The notes beneath the pieces are model-generated. The model saw only the letters and a list, made by a program, of their open reading frames with translations, made no database searches and was not told the origin of the DNA. Source: Pelosinus fermentans JBW45 (lineage in GTDB: Bacteria; Bacillota; Negativicutes; DSM-13327). Taken from it: a DNA stretch of 64,000 nucleotides. The position numbers and the translations under genes are program-made. Positions 9,401 through 16,333 of this stretch are shown one piece after another. Where the stretch lies: positions 962,501 through 1,026,500 of the forward strand of contig NZ_CP010978.1 in the NCBI RefSeq assembly GCF_000271665.2. The letters are read 5' to 3'. How positions within the stretch are numbered: position 1 is the stretch's first letter; each line of letters begins with the position of its first letter.

Positions 9401-9562
9401 CCAGCTTACCGATACGATCATCTGGCGGATCGTAAAGTCAGGATCCTCCATCCGGCCAAGATTCTGATAGGAAATAATTCCACCCAGGAAAATCACGGTA
9501 ATAAAATAGTAGATTAGCTGTTTGTGTTTAAGGCTCCATTCTGTTAAATTAAATGTTTTCAT
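6470..9562 (-). CDS. RND-family multidrug efflux permease
   Basis: This is a 1030-aa proton-driven inner-membrane pump of the AcrB/MexB superfamily, which exports drugs or other amphiphiles through a tripartite complex. Twelve membrane segments and two large periplasmic loops are recognisable. Transmembrane segment 4 contains the proton-relay pair in 'ALGLLVDDAIIAIEMM', the N-terminus reads 'WSLKHKQLIYYFITVIFLGG', and the C-terminal half has 'PLGMIGVSTVLLITG' and 'RFRPIMLTAAAAILGMLPL'. Its start overlaps the end of the adaptor gene by 4 bp (ATGA type), so the two are translated together. No TolC-type outer-membrane gene is in the window. Confidence 0.95.
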   Translation of the reverse strand: MKTFNLTEWSLKHKQLIYYFITVIFLGGIISYQNLGRMEDPDFTIRQMIVSVSWPGATARQVEEQVTDKIEKKLQDTPGLDYLKSYSVPGQSVIYISLKEDVVVADKVHPTWLEVRNMVNDIKATLPQGVDGPYFNDRFDDVFGCIYALTGDGYSYEDMRERAETIRRLLLAVPSVKKVDLVGVQAEKIYIEIESTKLAQLGLAPSDITDAVQAQNAMTASGRIETASDNIYLRVSGMFENINDLKNLPVRSGGHTFHLGDIAKIERSYVDPPELKMVYNGQSAIGLALSMEKGGNILALGKSLEQAVAQIKQKLPLGLELHTVTNQPTVVKESINEFVKTLAEAVAIVLLVSFASLGVRSGVIVALCIPLVIAGVFITMHILGIALHKVSLGALIIALGLLVDDAIIAIEMMIVKLEEGWSRFDAACHAYTATAFPMLTGTLITCAGFIPVGFSKGSASEFVGSIFSVITIALLISWLISVMAAPLFGYHLLKVTPTDNIAEHAAYNKPFYRLFKRLLTWCMIHRRQVLAGTLLCFAGSLLLLGLLKQEFFPASTRPELIVEMQLPEGASLQATEREAEQFASHFAQDDKIINYTYYLGGGAPRFVLTADPPIENSNFAQFIFVAKDLQSRVELQKKVQKLFATEFINVRGNTKVIQTGTSDPSPVMLRISGADHDKVRDIAGQVRGIMSADPHLTDISLDWNEKNKVLHLDIDQAKARVLGIDSQTLATNLQSLLSGTEVGEFREKDKTIGIVFRVDPDSRKDLSRLKDLNIHLGGGRFVPLDQIAKIRYDAEEGMIWRRDLKPTITVRANTAEGVLGDDAASDAYENLEELRASLPPGYSIKVDGSTESSEKSMLWLLQPVPVMVIIIITLLMFQLHNIPKMLMTLLTAPLGMIGVSTVLLITGRPMGFVVQLGILALAGIIIRNSVILIDQIDRHIDSGEPLWDAIINATVSRFRPIMLTAAAAILGMLPLVSSVFWGPLAVAIAGGLFVATILTLIILPTMYAAWYKARPSYENRPDITPLTWRS

Positions 9563-10692
9563 TGCCTGCCACCATCCGGTATCCCGACCTTCTGCCCTTC
9601 GTGGAGTTTGTGTACGCCAGATGTGACGATGATTTCACCCGGACGGAGGCCTGTCACCTGCACCTGGTCATTGCCGAGGCTGCCAACTTGGATAGGACGC
9701 AAATTGACGGTGTGATCGGTCACTACCCAAACGCCGGGAGTGTCACTGGTTTGATATATGGCCGATAAGGGGATGGAAATAAGGTTGGTGTTTTGATCGC
9801 TGGCACTGCTCAAGGTTACGGCAGCCGTCATGCCTAGCTTGATTTGTGGTGGTGGATTTAGTAAACTGATGCGCACCTGGTAAGTGCGGGTGGCCGGAGC
9901 GGCCGTAGGTGAGATTTCCCTCACTTTGCCGTTGACTTTTAGATCTGGGAGAGCCCAGAAGGATACAGTGAATTGTGCTGCTTTGTGTAATTCTTCGATG
10001 CGATTTTCCGGTACACTGATTTCCACTTCGCGTTCGCCGCTTTGGACGATGGTTAATACTGTTTGACCGGCGCTGACAACTTGCCCGACCTCTGCGCTGA
10101 TGCTGGAAATGACACCTGATTTATTTGCATAGAGCAGGCTGTAATCCAATTGGTTGGAACTTTGCCCATATTGGGCAGATGCTTCTTGAACGGCAGCTTG
10201 GGCCATTTCATAAGCATTTTCGTACTGATCCAGCTGGGCCCGGCTGATGGCGCTTTGAGCATATAATTGCCGGTAGCGCTGAAGGTTGCTTTCCGTCAGC
10301 TTTAGCTGTGATTCGGCGGAATGGACCTGAGCTGAACTGCTGTTAACCGCTTGCTGCAGATCTTTTGGATCAATTTCAAGCAATATATCGCCGGCATTGA
10401 CGACACTGCCGAGTTGCACATTACGTTTAATGATTTTACCGGTTACCTGAAAGGCAAGCTGGCTTTCATAGCGGCCGCGCACTTCCCCGGCATAGGTATA
10501 GCTCTTTAATCCCCCGGCAGCGTCTACTACGGCAGTGCGTACCATGGGGATAGTTTCAACTGCGGCGGCTGGCTGGCTATGAGCTTTCCAGAAAAGAATA
10601 CCGGCAAAGCATAAAGCGGCTGCTGCCAAAACGTAAAATAATTTCTTCTTGGAGATTGTTTTTATGTAATTGAATGGCTTAAATAATTGCAT
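9559..10692 (-). CDS. RND efflux membrane-fusion (periplasmic adaptor) protein
   Basis: This 377-aa HlyD/AcrA-type adaptor has an N-terminal membrane segment (LFYVLAAAALCFAGILFW). The lipoyl/beta-barrel halves are visible around 'QLAFQVTGKIIKRNVQLGS' and 'DYSLLYANKSGVISSISAEV', and a coiled-coil hairpin (SAESQLKLTESNLQRYRQL) lies between them. It links the permease at 6470 to an outer-membrane channel. An operator palindrome lies about 70 bp upstream and is shared with the TetR gene promoter. Confidence 0.92.
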   Translation of the reverse strand: MQLFKPFNYIKTISKKKLFYVLAAAALCFAGILFWKAHSQPAAAVETIPMVRTAVVDAAGGLKSYTYAGEVRGRYESQLAFQVTGKIIKRNVQLGSVVNAGDILLEIDPKDLQQAVNSSSAQVHSAESQLKLTESNLQRYRQLYAQSAISRAQLDQYENAYEMAQAAVQEASAQYGQSSNQLDYSLLYANKSGVISSISAEVGQVVSAGQTVLTIVQSGEREVEISVPENRIEELHKAAQFTVSFWALPDLKVNGKVREISPTAAPATRTYQVRISLLNPPPQIKLGMTAAVTLSSASDQNTNLISIPLSAIYQTSDTPGVWVVTDHTVNLRPIQVGSLGNDQVQVTGLRPGEIIVTSGVHKLHEGQKVGIPDGGRQ

Positions 10693-10761
10693 GATTGATA
10701 TTACTCCTTTACTAATTGATATGGTTCAAGCTGTGTGAAACGATAGAAGTTGAACAATTAA

Positions 10762-10776
10762 TTGAATTACGTTCAA
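10762..10776. promoter_or_regulatory. TetR operator before the efflux operon
   Basis: TTGAATTACGTTCAA is a palindrome with TTGAA/TTCAA arms; the same site with one base changed occurs at 11493 in front of the regulator gene. Its position upstream of the adaptor gene fits repression of the pump operon by the TetR protein. Confidence 0.65.
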
Positions 10777-10846
10777 TTAATTGCCCGGAAAAACCGCTCA
10801 TCCCAATAAGCTATTTGGATGGCGGAATTTTTCCCCGGATTATGTT

Positions 10847-11476
10847 TTAAATCTGCCCGGTTAGTATGATATGGATTGTTTTTTCCTGTGCGCCCAGCGC
10901 TTTTTCAATAAGAGCTTCTGCCATTCTCAAGCGATAAGACAAGATGTCAGCAGCTGTTTTTTCATAGAGTGCTTCGCTTAAAAAGTCCATGATCACCAAG
11001 ATGTAATCCACAGTGGTCGGAGCATGGGATACGCAAAAATCCCGATTCATAGTTCCTTCTTCAATGATATTCAATAGCCAAGGTGAGAGGGAGACGGCAA
11101 GTTGGCGAAACAATTTGTCTTTAATATGCAGGTTCTGGGTATCATATAGCATATTGAGCAGAAACCCGTCTTTATAACTGGTTTTACGTAACACGGCAGC
11201 TACCGTTAAGGCCATTTTTTCAGACGGGGAAGTGTTGTTTAAACAAGTTATCTCCTTGATTTCCGAAATAAGAGCAGAGGCATGGCGATCAAGTAAGGTT
11301 TCTAATACCTCTTCTTTTGACTTAAAGTAGTAATACAGCATTCCCTGGGCAACGCCCATTTTCTTAGCGATATCTTTGATGGTTGTTCCCTGGTAACTTT
11401 TAGTGAAAAATAGCTGATCGGCAGCATCTAAAATTTCGGTGATGCGAATTTGAGGATCTTGCGGAGTTCTGGCCAT
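10847..11476 (-). CDS. TetR-family transcriptional repressor of the efflux operon
   Basis: The 209-aa product has the TetR N-terminal DNA-binding domain ('RITEILDAADQLFFTKSYQGTT', 'IKDIAKKMGVAQGMLYYYFKSKEEV') and a variable ligand-binding C-terminal domain. I chose the ATG at 11476 because GAGGTG precedes it by five bases; an upstream TTG at 11488 would overlap that site. The gene reads in the same direction as the pump operon and ends about 155 bp before the adaptor start. Matching palindromes at 10762 and 11493 suggest that it represses both itself and the pump. Confidence 0.9.
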   Translation of the reverse strand: MARTPQDPQIRITEILDAADQLFFTKSYQGTTIKDIAKKMGVAQGMLYYYFKSKEEVLETLLDRHASALISEIKEITCLNNTSPSEKMALTVAAVLRKTSYKDGFLLNMLYDTQNLHIKDKLFRQLAVSLSPWLLNIIEEGTMNRDFCVSHAPTTVDYILVIMDFLSEALYEKTAADILSYRLRMAEALIEKALGAQEKTIHIILTGQI

Positions 11477-11492
11477 AATGCACCTCAATAAA

Positions 11493-11507
11493 TTGAATTA
11501 TGTTCAA
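11493..11507. promoter_or_regulatory. TetR operator before the regulator gene
   Basis: TTGAATTATGTTCAA differs at one base from the site at 10762 and overlaps the promoter region of the TetR gene, as expected for autorepression. Confidence 0.65.
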
Positions 11508-11770
11508 ATTATAAATGCTACTAAGAAATATTGTCAAGGATTAAATTTCCATTCTGATTACCAAGAAAAAATTTTCGGAATGGTATAGGATCAAAATCCA
11601 GTACAGGCAAAATAAAATCAAAAACGGGAGAAAAAGGAACGGGGCTAACGTGGGAACAGTTAGTAGAGAAGATTACTGTAGAGGAACAATTAAATCAAGA
11701 GATGTTGGTAGGGAAGTGTCGGATACGGCGGGTGTGTAAAATTTTAGCAGGATTTAGTATTTATCAAAGA

Positions 11771-11820
11771 GAAGATACCCATAATCTACCTTGTTAGTAG
11801 ATTTATGGGCATCTTTTCTT
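11771..11820. terminator. Hairpin between the TetR gene and the methyltransferase gene
   Basis: GAAGATACCCATAATCTAC pairs with GTAGATTTATGGGCATCTTTTC, leaving a short loop and a T-rich end. The stretch before it (11590-11800) is an open plus-strand frame containing GLTWEQLVEKITVEEQLNQE with no start or ribosome binding site, probably an eroded gene end. I see no complete gene between 11508 and 11980. Confidence 0.6.
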
Positions 11821-11884
11821 TAGATTTACATAATAGTGAAAGTTGTGGTTTATGGTTAAAACGATTATTAAAGTTCTTGAGCAA

Positions 11885-11930
11885 GATATAATTAGAGCGT
11901 AAGATTCTTTCGTTCTATTTCTGTTTGTCA
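11885..11930 (+). repeat. Intergenic repeat, right copy
   Basis: This is the direct copy of the 5893-5930 element, identical except for an 8-base insertion (TTCGTTCT region). With its partner it brackets about 6 kb containing the pump operon and its regulator. Confidence 0.6.
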
Positions 11931-11980
11931 CTCTTAATCATAGTAACGTAGAATTAGTTTGGAGGGGGAATCGTGCAACA

Positions 11981-12847
11981 ATGGCAATCATAGAGCAACA
12001 ATTACAAAAAGTATTTGAATGGATTGCTGATTCGGTTAAAAGACCTGCCTTATTTGAAACAGACGCGGTTTCATTTTGGGATGATCCTTATATTTCTGAG
12101 CATTTGCTTGCTGCTCATTTAAACCCTGAATCTGACGGTGCGAGCCGAACTCTGGCCACTATCGAAAAGACAGTTGCAAATCTTACAAAAAGTGCTCTGT
12201 TAAAACCCGGTGATAGGGTATTAGACCTGGGGTGTGGTCCGGGATTATATAGCAGCAGACTTAGTCAATTTGGTATACACATGACCGGCATTGATTTATC
12301 CAAGCGGTCAATTGAATACGCCCAGAGAAAAGCGCAAGAGCAGGAACTGCGTATTGAATATGTTCATGGGAATTTTTTTGACATGAACTATGATGGAATG
12401 TTTGACAGCGTTCTGCAGATATATGGAGAACTAAGTACTTTTCCTGATGAAGAGCGGGATCGGTTGCTTAGAATGGTTCATAAAGCGTTGAAAAGAGATG
12501 GCTTATTTATTTTTGATGTTTCTACCCGTGAACTAAGAAAGCGTGAAGGATTAAAAAATAGATGGCAGTTTTCTGATGGCGGTTTTTGGCATTCGGGAAA
12601 ACATGTCGTATTAGAACAGGGATTTGATTATCCGGAATATGACACCTGGGTGGATCAATACACGATCATTCAGGAAGATGGAGAATGCAGAAAATATCAT
12701 ATGTGGTTTCATGATTATTCGCTGCAAACAATATCAGAAGTACTGGCCCGGCATGGTTTCAAGATTGCGCATCGGTGGAATAGCCTAACGGGGGAAGAAT
12801 ATAAGAATGGCGGAGATTGGATTGCTTTAGCGGCTCAGAAAATATAG
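11981..12847 (+). CDS. Class I SAM-dependent methyltransferase
   Basis: This 288-aa soluble protein has a Rossmann-fold SAM-binding domain in its middle: motif I 'VLDLGCGPGLYSSRLSQFG', motif II 'MTGIDLSKRSIEYAQ', and 'YVHGNFFDMNYDGMFDSVLQ' for motifs III/IV. Roughly 60 residues precede the fold. The C-terminal part ('WVDQYTIIQEDGECRKYHMWF', 'HGFKIAHRW') resembles small-molecule or ubiquinone-type methyltransferases. GGAGGGGG lies upstream of the ATG. The substrate cannot be deduced and there is no informative operon partner. Confidence 0.85.
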   Translation: MAIIEQQLQKVFEWIADSVKRPALFETDAVSFWDDPYISEHLLAAHLNPESDGASRTLATIEKTVANLTKSALLKPGDRVLDLGCGPGLYSSRLSQFGIHMTGIDLSKRSIEYAQRKAQEQELRIEYVHGNFFDMNYDGMFDSVLQIYGELSTFPDEERDRLLRMVHKALKRDGLFIFDVSTRELRKREGLKNRWQFSDGGFWHSGKHVVLEQGFDYPEYDTWVDQYTIIQEDGECRKYHMWFHDYSLQTISEVLARHGFKIAHRWNSLTGEEYKNGGDWIALAAQKI

Positions 12848-13127
12848 CTGAACAAAAATCAGTTGAAGTACTGAGTTGTGTTAGGGAGCCATATTGGTTA
12901 CAGCAGCAAGGGAGCCTCAAACTGCCCGATGAAGAAAAAAAGATTATCATTATCATAAGGGTGATAGTAAGCCGTCGGAAGGGGATGGAGGTAGTGTTAC
13001 TAGAGCTTATTAACGTTCGACAAGGCACTCTGTCCCGCGTTTTGGAACGTCACCTGACTCATACGCGGTGTTTAGGCTATATTTTTCAAATAATACTAGA
13101 AACAAGTTACATAGGAGGAGAAGAAAA

Positions 13128-13673
13128 ATGGAATTGAGAATTTCACACGAACAAGATTTAGAACAAATTCTAGCTGTTCATGCCGCTGCTTTTAGTGGAA
13201 GAAAAGGAGAGGAAATTGCTCATCTCGTTAATGATCTATTAATAGATTCTACAGCCTTACCTCTGCTATCCATTGTTGCAACTGTAACTAATAGTATTGT
13301 TGGCCATGTTATTTTTTCTAAGGCAAAGCTTACTAATCCGGATCAGGCGGTTTCAACAGTTATACTGGCACCTCTTGCAATTCAGCCGGATTTTCAATGC
13401 AGAGGAATTGGTGGTAAATTAATAAAATACGGATTAACGAAATTGTTAACAGCAGGGGTAGAATTAGTTTTTGTTCTTGGTCATCCTACATATTATCCAA
13501 AACATGGCTTTTGTGTGGCGGGAAAACATGGATTTGATGCTCCTTATCCCATTCCAGATGAACATGCTGATGCATGGATGGTTCAAGAACTACGCTCTGG
13601 AGTAATAGGCAGTGTTAGAGGCAGGGTTCAGAGTTCTGATGTACTTAATCAGCCACAGCATTGGCGAGAATAA
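13128..13673 (+). CDS. GNAT-family N-acetyltransferase (YhbS-like)
   Basis: This 181-aa acyl-CoA-dependent acetyltransferase has its acetyl-CoA-binding signature in 'LAIQPDFQCRGIGGKLIKYG' (the Q/R-x-x-G-x-G/A loop). It is followed by 'VFVLGHPTYYPKHGF', typical of the YhbS/predicted N-acetyltransferase group. The ATG at 13128 follows ATAGGAGGAG at good spacing. The gap before it (12848-13127) has no supported gene. The substrate is unknown and the gene appears to be a single unit. Confidence 0.85.
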   Translation: MELRISHEQDLEQILAVHAAAFSGRKGEEIAHLVNDLLIDSTALPLLSIVATVTNSIVGHVIFSKAKLTNPDQAVSTVILAPLAIQPDFQCRGIGGKLIKYGLTKLLTAGVELVFVLGHPTYYPKHGFCVAGKHGFDAPYPIPDEHADAWMVQELRSGVIGSVRGRVQSSDVLNQPQHWRE

Positions 13674-13793
13674 GGGATAGGATAGATCTTGTAAAGATTT
13701 TAAAGAAGGCAGAGAGATAAGATAATGTGATAAAAAGATGAAAGATATAGTAAGAGTGTTTTAATAAGAAGTTAGCAAGGATAATAGGAATAT

Positions 13794-13961
13794 TTAGAAG
13801 TGTGGTTGATAGCAGTTAGTGGGACGAGGAACCTGTCCCCGTGTCCCATACCCGTGTCCCATAAAGGGCTTCAGGAATGGTGTGCCGCTGGGAGAGGCAG
13901 CAGCATAGAAACAAAAATCCTTGGCAACATCAATGCCGATAACTGGGCGATTTGAGATCAT
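13794..13961 (-). pseudogene. Truncated IS110-family transposase (N-terminus only)
   Basis: Starting at the ATG ending at 13961 behind GGAGG, the frame reads MISNRPVIGIDVAKDFCFYA, the N-terminal RuvC-like 'G-I-D-[VI]-[AS]-K' signature of IS110 (DEDD) transposases. After about 36 codons the homology stops abruptly at a GGGACA-type repeat, and the frame then runs through the repeat to a stop. The remaining 300 or so residues of a normal IS110 transposase are missing, so the gene is dead. Confidence 0.75.
13820..13849. repeat. REP-like palindromic element (GGGACA family)
   Basis: GGGACGAGGAACCTGTCCCC followed by GTGTCCCA matches, in reverse orientation, the two elements that flank the tyrosine transposase at 30716 and 31542. 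A further GTGTCCC copy lies just beyond it. It sits exactly where the IS110 reading frame loses homology. Confidence 0.7.
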
Positions 13962-14230
13962 AGGTTTTTCAACCTCCTTAAAGAATAAAGTTGAAGGATT
14001 ATCCATTTCAGTCTCTCAAAGATTACATCCTTGCACGTGAAGCGGGAATAGAAGATCCCAACCAGCTAAAACGTAAATGCTTTGGAAATGGATGAATTGT
14101 CTCACGTATGGGTATAGAAAAATCTTCCCTGGGACAGGTACATTCATATCCTTCCTTCCCATTATACATAAAAGCAATTGTTCGGGTTTTTCTAGCCCAT
14201 AATGGATAACCCTTCTGTAATATATCTTAC

Positions 14231-14274
14231 AGGGACAGGGATGTTGTTTTCAATAATGAAACATAGTCCCTGTG
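14231..14274. repeat. Palindromic repeat element, copy 1
   Basis: ACAGGGACAGGGATGTTG runs through a small inner hairpin (TTCA/TGAA) to ATAGTCCCTGT. The same roughly 43-base sequence occurs identically at 16058-16100. Its outer arms (ACAGGGAC/GTCCCTGT) and T-rich end would also allow it to act as a terminator. The surrounding interval 13962-14548 holds no intact gene. Confidence 0.7.
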
Positions 14275-14320
14275 TTTTTACTAAAACCTAAACCTGCCTG
14301 CCGCTTAGCAAGTATTCCTT

Positions 14321-14361
14321 AAAAGGCGTCTTACTCTTATTGAGTGAGGCGCCTTTGTTAT
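14321..14361 (+). terminator. Hairpin upstream of the collar-protein leader
   Basis: AAAGGCGTCTTACTC pairs with GAGTGAGGCGCCTTT around a TTAT loop, then T-rich DNA. A similar hairpin precedes the second leader at 15506, so the pair belongs to a duplicated unit. Confidence 0.65.
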
Positions 14362-14366
14362 TTTTA

Positions 14367-14523
14367 TACTATCCAGAATTCAGCTTATATGTACGGATAG
14401 AGAATGAGAAATAAATTTACATTTGGTAGTTTAATTTATAGTTGCTACGGAATGTGTATTAGTGAAAGCCGATATACAGGGTACACACGGTTAAAAGAAA
14501 AGTTCCTTGGCTATGTCAGTTTA
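14367..14523 (+). ncRNA. Duplicated structured leader, copy A
   Basis: About 155 bases upstream of the tail-collar gene closely match 15552-15706 upstream of the LamG gene, including GTACGGATA, the TACGGAATGTGTA segment, AGTGAAAGCCGAT and AGTTCCTTGG. A helix TGTAT...ATACA in this copy becomes TGTAC...GTACA in the other, a compensatory change that supports RNA pairing. I do not recognise a known riboswitch class. Confidence 0.5.
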
Positions 14524-14548
14524 CACAAATAAAAGGAGAGATTACATT

Positions 14549-15397
14549 ATGACAAAATTTGAAACTAATTTATCTGGAGTAATTGAGGAGTTGCAAAATA
14601 AGGAGGTAGCGCAAGATGCAAAAGACATTGATTTACAGAATCAGATTGACAGTGAAATTGCAAAGAGAACTAATGCTGATGATCAATTGCAGACTAATAT
14701 CAACGTTGAAGCTAATGCTAGAGCTGCTGCAGACAAAGATTTACAAGGTCAGATTGACAAAGAGGTTGCAGACAGGGGAGATGCTGATAAGGTACTGCAG
14801 GAAAATCTTGATGAGGAAATAGCAGTTCGTACTAATGCTGATGAAACTGAATCAAGTACACGGGCTAGTGCAGACCAAGATTTACAGAAACAGATTGATT
14901 TTGTAATGAAATATCTTGTTCCGGTTGGTGCTATTGATTATTTTGCTAGGACATCATCACCTGAAGGTTGGCTAAAAGCTGATGGTTCGGCAGTTTCAAG
15001 AAGTGAATATGCTAATCTGTTTGCAGCAGTAGGTACTATGTTTGGTGCTGGTGATGGTAGTACAACTTTTAATTTGCCTGATCTGCGTGGTGAATTTATA
15101 CGTGGGTTAGATGATGGGCGCGGGATTGATCTTAATCGGACATTAGGTAGTTGGCAGAAACCATCTCTTGTAAATGGCGATTATAACGAAAATAAAAGCG
15201 TAGTAACGTTAGGTGGTCTTCCTCAGAATCGGTCTGTATACGGGTGGGAAGATCCGTTATCAAGTGGACATGTATCATCTGAAGGGAGTTACTGGTGGGC
15301 GCCATCAACAATCCAGGTTATGAGAGAACTGGATATGAGACTATGTGGTGTAATACGTCCCCGCAACGTAGCATTATTAGCTTGTATTAAATATTAA
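14549..15397 (+). CDS. Coiled-coil protein with phage tail-collar domain
   Basis: The 282-aa product has an N-terminal repetitive coiled coil (about residues 5-125). Units near 'DLQNQIDSEIAKRTNADDQL', 'DLQGQIDKEVADRGDADKVL' and 'DLQKQIDF' recur with roughly 20-residue periodicity. A phage tail-collar domain follows ('VGAIDYFARTSSPEGWLKAD', 'FNLPDLRGEFIRGLDDGRGI', 'WQKPSLV'). Such proteins form trimeric fibres in phage tails and are also found as stand-alone surface or appendage proteins. The ATG at 14549 has AAAGGAGAG upstream. No other tail genes are nearby, so it may be a domesticated fibre or a remnant. The leader is shared with the next gene. Confidence 0.8.
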   Translation: MTKFETNLSGVIEELQNKEVAQDAKDIDLQNQIDSEIAKRTNADDQLQTNINVEANARAAADKDLQGQIDKEVADRGDADKVLQENLDEEIAVRTNADETESSTRASADQDLQKQIDFVMKYLVPVGAIDYFARTSSPEGWLKADGSAVSRSEYANLFAAVGTMFGAGDGSTTFNLPDLRGEFIRGLDDGRGIDLNRTLGSWQKPSLVNGDYNENKSVVTLGGLPQNRSVYGWEDPLSSGHVSSEGSYWWAPSTIQVMRELDMRLCGVIRPRNVALLACIKY

Positions 15398-15505
15398 TAG
15401 TAAGAATGTGAATAGCCGTTTTGCTTCCTAATAAACCGGCAAGCGTTTGCAATTTTGAAACGTCCCTGGGATGGCCGTAAAAAAGTAAATAGAGTTATCC
15501 ATATT

Positions 15506-15543
15506 AAAGTTGCCTTACTCTTAACCGAGTGGGGCAGCTTTAA
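15506..15543 (+). terminator. Terminator after the collar gene
   Basis: AAAGTTGCC...CTC pairs with GAG...GGGCAGCTTT to give a hairpin just after the gene, matching the hairpin before copy A of the leader. Confidence 0.6.
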
Positions 15544-15551
15544 TTGTTTCA

Positions 15552-15706
15552 TACCTATCCAAAATTCGATGTAGATGTACGGATAAAAAATGAAAAACAA
15601 ATTTGCATTCAGTAGTTTAATGTTTAATTGTTACGGAATGTGTACTAGTGAAAGCCGATGTACAGGAAACATACAGTTTAATAAAGTTCCTTGGTTATGT
15701 CGGCTT
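15552..15706 (+). ncRNA. Duplicated structured leader, copy B
   Basis: This is the second copy of the leader described at 14367. It lies directly before the truncated LamG gene. The small helix keeps pairing through a T-to-C / A-to-G double change relative to copy A. Confidence 0.5.
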
Positions 15707-15728
15707 AAAAAAAATGGAGGTAATAAAT

Positions 15729-16049
15729 ATGTATGAAGTTGATCAGTATACAGTGTCGTTATTACATTTTGATGGTGGCTTAACGGATGAAAGTGGTAAG
15801 GTGTGGGCAGCGCAGAATGGGGCAACTGTTAGTACTACTCAATCAAAATTTGGTGGATCATCACTCTATCTTAATGGAATAAATCAATGCTTAACTACAC
15901 CGAATAATACTGATTTTGATTTTGGATCTGGAGATTTTACGATTGAAGGTTGGGTATGTCCAGCTTCAACAGGTAAATGGGGAGGAGTGATAGTTAGTAA
16001 ATGGTATTCAGCTGGGGAAGGTTCAAATTCATGGAGTGTTTCTATATAA
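15729..16049 (+). pseudogene. LamG/concanavalin-like surface protein, truncated
   Basis: Starting at the ATG at 15729 behind ATGGAGG, 106 codons encode the first half of a LamG jelly-roll domain ('YTVSLLHFDGGLTDESGKVW', 'KFGGSSLYLNGINQCLTTP', 'DFDFGSGDFTIEGWV', 'GVIVSKWYSAG'). LamG domains are normally about 150-200 residues; here the frame stops within a few bases of the palindromic repeat at 16054. The second half is not found downstream. It is probably a disrupted paralogous surface-protein gene with the same leader as the collar gene. Confidence 0.75.
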
Positions 16050-16053
16050 CGAA

Positions 16054-16105
16054 ACAGGGACAGGGATGTTGTTTTCAATAATGAAACATAGTCCCTGTCC
16101 CTGTT
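16054..16105. repeat. Palindromic repeat element, copy 2
   Basis: The core (16058-16100) is identical to 14231-14273, here with longer outer arms (AACAGGGACAGGG / CCCTGTCCCTGTT). It abuts the premature stop of the LamG gene. The following 125 bases up to the IS element contain no gene. Confidence 0.75.
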
Positions 16106-16333
16106 TTCCCCCAGTAAGTTATGAGCGCCATTTTGGTGGGAATAGTTCAGGGTGGGAAGTAAAGTATACGCAGAAAAACAGATAAGTTATTTTTCATGTT
16201 TTAAGTAAATCGACAAGCGCTTGCCAATTTTAAAGGAGGCTGTCGCACTAAGCGTTGGTGTGCTACCCGTCAAGAGGACAATAAAAAATAATAAATTTTT
16301 CTATCGCCAGCCTGATAACGGTTGGCGATACTT

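Noticed and set aside
12817-13137. 106-codon plus-strand frame overlapping the methyltransferase end
   Set aside because: It starts inside the methyltransferase, has no ribosome binding site, an implausible isoleucine run and no recognisable family, and its end overlaps the well-supported GNAT start.
13990-14095. Minus/plus frames beside the IS110 fragment (LKDYILAREAGIEDPNQLKR)
   Set aside because: Too short and without start signals; probably an eroded coding piece of unknown origin, not enough for a feature.
14378-14523. Cyclic-di-GMP or other known riboswitch in the duplicated leader
   Set aside because: I could not match the conserved blocks of the c-di-GMP I/II, cobalamin, or ydaO classes by eye, so the leader is left unnamed.
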